From: DUPU01 sp050952465
GTDB taxonomy: Bacteria > Bacillota > Dehalobacteriia > Dehalobacteriales > Dehalobacteriaceae
Length of the DNA stretch: 64,000 nt
Direction of reading: 5' to 3'
Assembly: GCA_050952465.1 (NCBI GenBank)
Contig: JBMNKZ010000007.1
Location: forward strand, 124,001-188,000
The first letter of the stretch is position 1. Each line of letters begins with the position of its first letter. The notes beneath the pieces were generated by a model. It saw only the letters and a program-made list of their open reading frames with translations, was not told the DNA's origin and did no database searches. Both the position numbers and the translations under genes were made by a program. Positions 53,952 through 61,653 of this stretch are shown here, piece after piece.

Positions 53952-54128
53952 TTACCCGCCATTGATTTCAATAAGCTGATAATCCCTAGTTCCTAATCCA
54001 ATTTTTTCAGCATGACGAAGAGATACCCTACCTTTTTCAAAAAGCTTTTGTCCGCTTTTTTTCTGAATTAAGTCCAAACATGCTGTATCCAAGGCAACCG
54101 GATCTTTTCCGGCAAAAACTAAAACCAT
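53952..54128 (-). pseudogene. C-terminal remnant of a DUF362-type protein
   Basis: About 58 codons reading MVLVFAGKDPVALDTACLDL and HAEKIGLGTRDYQLIEINGG. The DPVALDT block is the hallmark found in the intact DUF362 protein at 131-1300 (DPLALDT). The 5-prime part is missing and the remnant runs up against the serpin gene, so this is a relic. Confidence 0.75.
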
Positions 54129-54133
54129 TATCC

Positions 54134-55372
54134 CTATTTTACATCATACATTTTCCCCATAAACAAAATAGTCTCAGTTTCATCATCAGTAATGATGAAA
54201 ACAAAGGGCCGATCGGCAATGAATGTCAACGGTTCCAAGGCAGCTGATTCGTTCATTTCCACTACGGTCGCCGCCGCGGCTTCACTTCCTTCTTCGTTCA
54301 CTTCAATTACCGCTTTATGAAGAACCCGGCTGATACTAATACCCTCCCGAATACCGGAAAAGTCGGCTGTTTCAGAAAATGCTTCCCCCATACCTAAGTT
54401 TGTCAGGCTGTCGTTTAAATTTTTAATCCCATATTCCATTTTAAAACGAGGTAATCTTAATTGCACATCATCTTTCTCACTGATACTCTGCCGAATTTCA
54501 TTCCAGCTTTCTTCATCAAGTCTATCAATAAAATCATTAATAGAAACCCCCTCTTGAGGTAAAATACAATACATGGCTGCCTTCCCGCTCCCATAGGGAA
54601 GTCTGACGGCTTTAAAATCATCCCCTTGCCCGTATTCCACTTTTCCGTTTTTGCTCATCATCATCACTTCCCGGGTACTGCCATTCCCTGCTTGGAATTG
54701 GGCCGGATAAGTTTGCTTTTTATCAAATTGATTGGTCCAATCACCTTTAAAATAAATGGCATTGATTAAATACATGACGATATCAGGAGGGATGGGAGGA
54801 TCTATCATCTTTACGATTTTCTTTTTCGTGGCGTCGGAAATCCATTGATTAATTTCATCTGCGGCGATTTCTTTGGAAAAATCCAATGTTGTAACGGAAG
54901 CATCAAACGTCTTCTTGTTAACAGCTAAAAAATCTTCCTTAATATCCTCCCCTTCTCTAATCCACAGAGAATTTCCGATATTTAATTCCACCTTTTGATC
55001 TAACTTATGCAAATACCTAATCAGATTCTGATAGCTTTCATTTAATTTCTCATCCTCAATACCCATATATCCTAAGGTATGGGCCATAGCTTCCTTAGTA
55101 GTACTCCCTGCCCCCTGGTAAGTCATAGTTAAAGCAATGGAAATGCTGAGAGGAGAAATAAAGATATTCTCTTCCCCATCCTCCCGGTCTAACTCACGGA
55201 AAATATCAAAAGCAAACTGAGAATTACCCTCAATAATTTCTTTTCCAATCTTAGCCCGATCATAATCGGAATTCTCTCCACCGGATAAAATCGCAGCGGA
55301 ACAACCCGAAAAAAAGGCTGCTAGCATCATCATAAATATAGTAAGGAACGCAGTGAAGACCATTTTTTTCAT
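54134..55372 (-). CDS. Serpin-family serine protease inhibitor, lipoprotein
   Basis: 412 residues. Signal peptide with lipobox FFSGC (Cys 24), so it is tethered to the outer face of the membrane. The serpin fold is complete: ISPLSISIALTMTYQGA, YLINAIYFKGDW, the hinge EVNEEGSEAAAATVV, and the C-terminal signature ADRPFVFIITDDETETILFMG. The alanine-rich hinge indicates an inhibitory serpin; the reactive loop lies in EMNESAALEP. ATG with GAGGAG upstream. Serpins are scattered in prokaryotes, so transfer is possible. Confidence 0.95.
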   Translation of the reverse strand: MKKMVFTAFLTIFMMMLAAFFSGCSAAILSGGENSDYDRAKIGKEIIEGNSQFAFDIFRELDREDGEENIFISPLSISIALTMTYQGAGSTTKEAMAHTLGYMGIEDEKLNESYQNLIRYLHKLDQKVELNIGNSLWIREGEDIKEDFLAVNKKTFDASVTTLDFSKEIAADEINQWISDATKKKIVKMIDPPIPPDIVMYLINAIYFKGDWTNQFDKKQTYPAQFQAGNGSTREVMMMSKNGKVEYGQGDDFKAVRLPYGSGKAAMYCILPQEGVSINDFIDRLDEESWNEIRQSISEKDDVQLRLPRFKMEYGIKNLNDSLTNLGMGEAFSETADFSGIREGISISRVLHKAVIEVNEEGSEAAAATVVEMNESAALEPLTFIADRPFVFIITDDETETILFMGKMYDVK

Positions 55373-55598
55373 CAGATCATCTCCTCACAAACTTTACTTC
55401 TTTAGACGTAGGGAGGTACCTTTCAGTTCCATGGAAAGCAATAGAATAGCTCAGTCAATTAAGAAGAAACACTCTCGACTTAGTTGAAAATATCAGTTTA
55501 TATTGATAGATCAATTCCAGAGAACAGCATTAAATTCATTGGACTGGTGGAAGGGGAGACTGGTGAGAGGATCACTCACTAAAAAAACTGAATTCCCA

Positions 55599-55627
55599 TT
55601 GACAACCACATAAGGTAATATTATTAT
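55599..55627 (+). promoter_or_regulatory. Sigma-A promoter of groESL
   Basis: TTGACA (55599-55604), 17-bp spacer and TATTAT (55622-55627), directly ahead of the CIRCE operator. Confidence 0.75.
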
Positions 55628-55634
55628 ATTATTG

Positions 55635-55661
55635 TTAGCACTCGCCTATACCGAGTGCTAA
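55635..55661 (+). promoter_or_regulatory. CIRCE operator (HrcA binding site)
   Basis: TTAGCACTC-N9-GAGTGCTAA, an exact match to the CIRCE consensus, between the promoter and groES. HrcA repression and heat induction are expected. Confidence 0.97.
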
Positions 55662-55690
55662 CAATAATGCGCCAAAGGAGGTGAAGGCAA

Positions 55691-55975
55691 ATGAAACTTC
55701 AACCCCTGGCTGATCGGGTATTGGTTAAACTGGTGGAGCAAGAAGAGAAAACCGCTGGTGGTGTCATTTTGCCTGATACAGCAAAAGAAAAACCTCAGGA
55801 GGCGGAGGTAATCGCAGTTGGAAAAGGAAGAACATTAAATAACGGTACCACGGTTACCCCTGAGGTCAAAGTCGGGGATAGGGTATTATTTGCAAAGTAC
55901 AGCGGCACTGAAGTTAAGCAGGACGGTGAAAAATACCTAATCCTCCAGGAAAGTGATATTTTAGCAATATTTTAA
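55691..55975 (+). CDS. groES: Co-chaperonin GroES
   Basis: 94 residues, normal length. LQPLADRVLVKLVEQEEKTAGGVILPDTAKEKP covers the mobile loop region (quoted in part: EKTAGGVILPD) and GDRVLFAKYSGTEVK the base. It caps the GroEL ring. Start ATG with AAAGGAGG upstream; groEL follows after 30 bases with its own AAAGGAGG site. Controlled by CIRCE/HrcA. Confidence 0.97.
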   Translation: MKLQPLADRVLVKLVEQEEKTAGGVILPDTAKEKPQEAEVIAVGKGRTLNNGTTVTPEVKVGDRVLFAKYSGTEVKQDGEKYLILQESDILAIF

Positions 55976-56005
55976 GCATACTATTGCGAAAGGAGGCTGA
56001 TACTT

Positions 56006-57625
56006 ATGGCTAAACAACTGGCTTATCAAGAAGAAGGTAGAAAAGGTCTGGAAAAAGGAGTAAACATAGTTGCAAATGCAGTCAAGGTCACTTTAGGACC
56101 AAAAGGGCGAAATGTAGTTTTTGAAAGAAAATATGGCTCACCGCTGGTTACCAAAGACGGCGTCACTGTTGCTAAGGAGATTGATCTCGCAGATCCATAC
56201 GAAAACTTGGGGGCACAACTTTGCAAAGAAGCTGCCAGCAAGACTAATGATATAGCGGGGGATGGTACCACAACCGCTACCGTTTTGGCCCAAGCTATTG
56301 TTTTGGAAGGTCTTAAAAACGTAACCGCCGGAGCCAATCCGATTTTTATCAAAAGGGGAATCGACCGTGCGGTAGCCACGGCCGTTGATGAGATTAAAAA
56401 AATCAGTATTCCCGTATCTACTCGTAAGGCGATCGAGCATGTAGCGAGTATTGCTGCTAATAATGATGATGATATTGGCAATCTCATTGCCGAGGCCATG
56501 GATAGGGTAGGCAAAGACGGAGCTATTACCGTCGAAGAATCCCAGGAGATGGAAACCACTGTTAATGTGGTAGAAGGAATGACATTTGAACGGGGGTACC
56601 TCTCACCTCAATTCATCACTAATGGTGAAACGTTGGAAGCGGAATTGGATGAACCTTATATTCTGCTCCATGAAGAAAAGATCACCTCATTTAAAGCCCT
56701 GCTTCCCATCTTGGAACAGGTTATGAAGACAGGCAAATCCCTGTTTATCATTGCTGAGGATGTGGAAGGAGAAGCCCTGGGTACTTTGGTGCTCAATAAG
56801 GTTAGAGGTACTTTGAAAGTAGCGGCAATAAGATCCCCAGCTTTTGGTGACCGCCGCAAAGCTATAATGGAGGATCTTGCTATCCTGACCGGCGGAACCT
56901 TCATGGCCAAGGATACCGGGATGAAGTTGGAAAATGCCGGACTTCATATGCTTGGACGAGCAAAGAAAATAAGAGTAGGCAAAGAGAAAACGACCATTGT
57001 TGGAGGGGCCGGCTCTCAAGAAGAGATCAAAAACAGAACACAACAAATCAAGAGAGAGTTAGAATATACAACTTCTGAATATGAGCGGGAGAAATTACAA
57101 GAGCGGTTGGCGAGACTGGCTTCAGGAGTAGCTGTCATCAAAATCGGTGCCGCAACGGAAACCGAATTGAAAGAGAAAAAATACCGGGTAGAAGATGCTT
57201 TAAATGCTACAAGGGCTGCTGTGGAAGAAGGAATTGTGCCGGGCGGTGGAACTACCTTGATTAACATTATCCCTGCGATAGAGTCTTTAAAACTTGAGGG
57301 CGACGAGGCTGTCGGAGCCAAAATTGTTGCCCGAGCCCTGGAAGAACCCTTAAGACAAATTGCCTTTAATGCGGGTCTGGAAGGCTCAATTATTGTGGAG
57401 AAGGTCAAAGGGAAAGCTAAAGGAATTGGTTTTAATGCAGCGACCGAAGAGTTCGTAGATATGGTGGAAGCAGGAATCGTTGATCCGGCTAAAGTTACCC
57501 GTACTGCCCTCCAGAATGCTGCCAGCATTGCCTCGATGCTTTTGACTACTGAGACACTGGTAACGGAAAAACCGAAGGAAGAAAGTACTAAAGCACCGTC
57601 TTATAACCCTGATATGGACTATTAA
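56006..57625 (+). CDS. groEL: Chaperonin GroEL
   Basis: 539 residues. VTLGPKGRNVVFERKYGSP, DGVTVAKEI, AGDGTTTATVLAQ and GGGTTLINIIPAI give the ATP-binding and equatorial regions of group I chaperonins. The C-terminus ends in a hydrophilic tail (KAPSYNPDMDY) and lacks the usual GGM repeats, which may affect folding in the cavity or mark this as a variant copy. In an operon with groES; a terminator follows. Confidence 0.97.
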   Translation: MAKQLAYQEEGRKGLEKGVNIVANAVKVTLGPKGRNVVFERKYGSPLVTKDGVTVAKEIDLADPYENLGAQLCKEAASKTNDIAGDGTTTATVLAQAIVLEGLKNVTAGANPIFIKRGIDRAVATAVDEIKKISIPVSTRKAIEHVASIAANNDDDIGNLIAEAMDRVGKDGAITVEESQEMETTVNVVEGMTFERGYLSPQFITNGETLEAELDEPYILLHEEKITSFKALLPILEQVMKTGKSLFIIAEDVEGEALGTLVLNKVRGTLKVAAIRSPAFGDRRKAIMEDLAILTGGTFMAKDTGMKLENAGLHMLGRAKKIRVGKEKTTIVGGAGSQEEIKNRTQQIKRELEYTTSEYEREKLQERLARLASGVAVIKIGAATETELKEKKYRVEDALNATRAAVEEGIVPGGGTTLINIIPAIESLKLEGDEAVGAKIVARALEEPLRQIAFNAGLEGSIIVEKVKGKAKGIGFNAATEEFVDMVEAGIVDPAKVTRTALQNAASIASMLLTTETLVTEKPKEESTKAPSYNPDMDY

Positions 57626-57635
57626 TATTGACCCC

Positions 57636-57679
57636 AAAAGCCCGCGAGAAATCTGTAATGCAGTTTCTCCCGGGCTTTT
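57636..57679 (+). terminator. Terminator after groESL
   Basis: Stem AAAAGCCC/GGGCTTTT with inner GAGAAA/TTTCTC, followed by ATCCTTTT. Confidence 0.85.
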
Positions 57680-57731
57680 ATCCTTTTGGCACAGCTCCCT
57701 TGTTATTTTTATTAAAGCTAAAAGAGGAGTT

Positions 57732-58881
57732 ATGATGATAAAAGTATTAGTAGCAATGGACAGTTTTAAAGGAAGTATTAGTAGTAAGAGTGTCTCAAAG
57801 GCAGTCGCGCAGGGTATTAAAAAAGTATTTCCGGATGCTTGTGTTATAGAGTTGCCTTTGGCAGATGGTGGGGAAGGTACAGTAGCTACAATTATTGAAT
57901 GTTGTAATGGGCAAACTATTTCGGCCCAAGTACATTCTCCATTAGGTGAATTGACTGAGGCTTGTTTTGGATTACTCCACGATGGGACAGCCGTAATTGA
58001 AATGGCCCAAGCTTCGGGACTAACATTAGTTGCACCTAAAAGCCGAAATCCCTTGGTTTCCTCAACATACGGCACAGGTGAATTAATAAAAAAGGCTCTG
58101 GATTTAGGAGTTAATAAGATAATTATTGGCATTGGCGGTAGTGCCACAAACGATGGTGGAGCAGGTATGGCCGAAGCTTTAGGTGTCCGGTTTCTTGATA
58201 GCAAGGGAAATAATATTCCTCAGGGAGGAGGATTTCTAAAAAATCTTACGTCCATTGATATGTCAGGATTAGATGCAAGAATTAAAGAAACTGAAATTAT
58301 CGTCATGTGTGATGTAGATAATCCCATATGTGGGCCAAATGGGGCATCAAAAGTGTTTGGAGGACAAAAAGGAGCAACTCCCGAAATGATAGATCAATTA
58401 GAAGACAACTTATTGCATTTTGCACATGTAATAAAGAAAGAACTTAACATAGATATATTAAATCTTCCCGGTGGTGGGTCAGCAGGAGGTTTAGGTGCCG
58501 GATTATTTGCCTTCCTTGGGGCGAAATTAAAACCCGGTATTAATACACTCTTGGACATTATGGAATTCGATAAACATTTAACGGGGACAGATTCTAGTTG
58601 TAACCGGGGAAGGCAGAATTGATAATCAAACTCAATATGGCAAAGTACCAATTGGTGTTTCTAAGCGGGCAAAACGCCATGGTATCCCAACGATTGCAAT
58701 AGTTGGTTGTATTGGCAAAGGGGCAGAAAAACTATATTCTCAAGGTTTGGAGTCAATTATCCCAATTGTTGATGGACCAATGCTCTTGTCTGAAGCTATG
58801 TCAAATGCCTATGATCTCACTGTCAGAAGTGTTGAACGTGCCTTTAGACTTTTACGGGTAGGAATAAAAATAGGTAACTAA
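57732..58881 (+). pseudogene. Glycerate kinase (GlxK/GarK family) with a single frameshift
   Basis: ATG with AGAGGAG upstream. The first 285 codons match glycerate 2-kinase (AMDSFKGSISS, PLADGGEGT, GIGGSATNDGGAGMAEALG, PGGGSAGGLGAG). At about 58590 the frame breaks: FDKHLTGTD should continue LVVTGEGRIDNQTQYGKVP, which is found in the +1 frame and runs to the stop at 58881. One extra T explains it. Intact, the enzyme would phosphorylate D-glycerate from glyoxylate. Recent pseudogene or sequencing error. Confidence 0.88.
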
Positions 58882-58912
58882 GTAAATAGAGTAAACCATA
58901 GAAATTTAAGTT

Positions 58913-59218
58913 CTAATCACTTTTTTTATTTGTCCGGTACCAATACAATATTAGCTGATCCATACGTTGGCTGGCCTTTTGAACCTCTTCTTTTTGCAGA
59001 TTAAATTGATTCTTTTCGACTATGCTATGTAGCAGCGCCCTCTTGGAATCTAAAAAACTAACAGACCAATTCTTATCTATACAAGCAGACATCACTATTA
59101 AACCCTTTCTTTTTAACTCACAAATGACATTATACAACTTTGTTGCGTCGAAATGTGTCGATATGTGGGAATAAGCAGAATTAATTTGAATAGAAAAGTT
59201 AATCTCAATATTGACCAC
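58913..59218 (-). CDS. Hypothetical protein (101 aa)
   Basis: GTG start with only a weak GGAAA site. The product is hydrophilic, mixed in charge and ends YWYRTNKKSD; I recognise no domain. Convergent with the glycerate kinase and divergent from the glycosyltransferase. It could be a real small gene or an accidental frame. Confidence 0.4.
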   Translation of the reverse strand: MVNIEINFSIQINSAYSHISTHFDATKLYNVICELKRKGLIVMSACIDKNWSVSFLDSKRALLHSIVEKNQFNLQKEEVQKASQRMDQLILYWYRTNKKSD

Positions 59219-59293
59219 TTAAAGTTTCCGGCAAGAGAATTTTTGAAATTCATTAGGGGGTAGTTTAAGACAAAATAAAAAAGGAGGACAGAT

Positions 59294-60124
59294 ATGAATA
59301 TTCTGGTGACATTAAACGCCAACTATATTCCCCAGCTGATTATTATGCTCAGATCCGTATTGCTTTCCAATCCAGGGAAAAATATTAACGTATATATTGC
59401 CCATTCTTCTTTAACGGAGGAGGATTTCCGGGAAGTTAGAACCAGGATTCATCATCCCCGGTGTCAAATTATAAATGTCAAGATCTCCGGCAGTTTATTT
59501 AAAGATGCCCCTGCTACAGACAGATACCCTAAAGAAATGTATTACCGGATATTTGCCGGACAGTATTTGCCCCGAGATTTGAATCGGATATTGTATCTTG
59601 ATCCGGATTTGGTGGTGATAAATCCCCTGACCAAACTATATGAAATCGATTTTGCCGGTAATTTATTTGCCGCTGCCTCTCACGTAAAGAATAAAGTGGC
59701 GCGTAAAATTAACGAAAAGCGGTTGGATATGCCCCAAAACAGCACCTATATTAATTCCGGTGTAATGATGATGAATCTAGAACTACTTCGCCAGGAACAA
59801 AATCCCCAGGAGGTTTATGATTATATTGCCCGACGCAAAAAATACCTGATTCTCCCGGATCAGGATGTGATCAATGGAGTTTACGGAAATAGAACCCTCC
59901 CTTTGGATGCCATGGTTTATAATTTAAGTGACCGTTACCTACTCCTCCATAACATAAATCCCAAGAATATAGGGAATAAAAAAGATATTTCCTGGATTAA
60001 GAGACATACCGTAATTATTCATTACTGCGGCAGGAATAAACCCTGGAAAGAAAATTATTTAGGGGTATTGGGGAAATTTTATACCCAGTTCTCTACAATT
60101 GATGATATCAAAGAAATAGTTTAA
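59294..60124 (+). CDS. Glycosyltransferase family 8
   Basis: 276 residues, ATG with AAAAAAGGAGG upstream. The GT-A fold motifs are clear: VTLNANYIPQLIIMLRSV at the N-terminus, the metal-binding DxD in RILYLDPDLVV, INSGVMMMNL, LPDQDVING and the C-terminal HYCGRNKPW. It transfers glucose or galactose from the UDP-sugar, retaining configuration, to a cell-surface or storage acceptor. It precedes guanine deaminase by 49 bases, but functional linkage is doubtful. Confidence 0.93.
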   Translation: MNILVTLNANYIPQLIIMLRSVLLSNPGKNINVYIAHSSLTEEDFREVRTRIHHPRCQIINVKISGSLFKDAPATDRYPKEMYYRIFAGQYLPRDLNRILYLDPDLVVINPLTKLYEIDFAGNLFAAASHVKNKVARKINEKRLDMPQNSTYINSGVMMMNLELLRQEQNPQEVYDYIARRKKYLILPDQDVINGVYGNRTLPLDAMVYNLSDRYLLLHNINPKNIGNKKDISWIKRHTVIIHYCGRNKPWKENYLGVLGKFYTQFSTIDDIKEIV

Positions 60125-60173
60125 AAAACGTTTAATTAAAGTCAATAAAATTTTTTAAAGGCAGGAAGAAAAA

Positions 60174-61445
60174 ATGACAAAAATATTTAAAGGAAATATT
60201 CTTTTTACCCCCACGCCGAAAAAATTCACCGTAATACCTCATGGACATATCTTGGTTAGTCACGGAAAGGTAAAAGCTGTTTATCAAAAGCTCCCGGAAG
60301 AGTATAACAACCTGGAAATAATAGATTACCAGGATAAATTAATTATTCCGGGAATGAATGATTTGCACTGCCACGCTTCCCAGTTTAAACATTTGGGCAT
60401 GGCAATGGATAAGGAATTGATTCCCTGGTTGGAGAACTACACTTTTCCTGAAGAAGCTAGATTCCAAGATATTAGATACGCTAAAAAGATATATCAAAAC
60501 TTTATAAAGGAAATTTGGAAGCAGGGTACAACACGGATAGTGGTCTTTGCTACAGTGCATAAAGAACCGACCATGAGATTGTTGGACATGTTTATTAAGT
60601 CTGGATTGGGTGCTTATGTCGGCAAAGTAAATATGGACAATAATTGTCCCGATTGTATCCGCGAAAACTTAGAAGACTCCCTAAAAGATACGGAAGAAAT
60701 AATTATCAAATACAGAAGCAAATCTTCTTTAGTAAAACCGATCATCACCCCCCGCTTTGCACCAAGCTGCAGCACAAGGCTTTTGGCTGAATTAGGAGAC
60801 TTAAGTCAAAAATACGCTATTCCTGTTCAGTCTCACTTGTCGGAAAACAGAAATGAGGTACAATGGGTTAAAGAATTATTTCCTGATGTCGACTATTACG
60901 GAGATGTTTATAGGCAGTACGGTCTTTTTGGTAAAACGCCCACTTTAATGGCCCATTGCAGTTTATCCTCGGAAGAGGAAATGACTTTAATGAAAGAAAA
61001 TAATGTAATCGCAGTGCATTGTCCTACTTCCAATATAAATGTGGGCAGCGGTTTGATGCCTATTAGAAAGTTCATTGATCAAGGTATTAGACTTGGGTTT
61101 GGCTCAGACTTAAGCGGAGGGCATACTCCTTCCCTAATGAAAACAATGGTTTATGCAATTCAGACATCAAAGATATTTTGGGCAAATTCGGATAAAGAGA
61201 TGGATTTTCTCACCAATTCCGAAGCCTTTTTTATTGCCACCAAAGGGGGAGGTAGTTTCTTCGGCAAGGTAGGAAGTTTTGAAGAGGGGTATGATTTTGA
61301 TGCCTTGATCATTGATGATGAAGAATTAAATTATCTGGATTATACATTAGAAGAACGATTGGAAAGATTTATTTATGTAGGGGATGACCGTCACATTCTG
61401 CACCGCTATGTCCGCGGCAACTTAATTAAAGAACCGGTTTTTTAA
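60174..61445 (+). CDS. guaD: Guanine deaminase (amidohydrolase family)
   Basis: 423 residues. Amidohydrolase metal ligands: HCHASQ in MNDLHCHASQFKHLGM, HLSEN, AHCSLSS and GSDLSGGHTPS. The early FKGNILFTPTPKKF and the TTRIVVFATVHKEPT block fit the GuaD branch, which hydrolyses guanine to xanthine and ammonia with one zinc. Cytosolic. A purine permease relic at 12813 suggests earlier purine use; no xanthine dehydrogenase is seen here. Confidence 0.9.
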   Translation: MTKIFKGNILFTPTPKKFTVIPHGHILVSHGKVKAVYQKLPEEYNNLEIIDYQDKLIIPGMNDLHCHASQFKHLGMAMDKELIPWLENYTFPEEARFQDIRYAKKIYQNFIKEIWKQGTTRIVVFATVHKEPTMRLLDMFIKSGLGAYVGKVNMDNNCPDCIRENLEDSLKDTEEIIIKYRSKSSLVKPIITPRFAPSCSTRLLAELGDLSQKYAIPVQSHLSENRNEVQWVKELFPDVDYYGDVYRQYGLFGKTPTLMAHCSLSSEEEMTLMKENNVIAVHCPTSNINVGSGLMPIRKFIDQGIRLGFGSDLSGGHTPSLMKTMVYAIQTSKIFWANSDKEMDFLTNSEAFFIATKGGGSFFGKVGSFEEGYDFDALIIDDEELNYLDYTLEERLERFIYVGDDRHILHRYVRGNLIKEPVF

Positions 61446-61653
61446 AGCATCTTTTCTATAAACAAAACAATGCCAACATAAGGCTTTTATCCTTCAACAA
61501 AAGGGATGGTTCTAATATTTTCATTTTATTATAAACTTTTCATGCTTTTATTTTTATCGGTTTGCAATAAAATATTACAAACAAAACCTAGCTGCATATT
61601 TCTTTCTCTTTCATCACAAAATACTTAAAAACCGGCAGAGTGTGACGATATAT

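Noticed and set aside
61500..61653. Sigma-G promoter for the germination gene
   Set aside because: A CATTTTA -10 is present at 61523, but no -35 element with correct spacing could be found, so it is mentioned only as a possibility.
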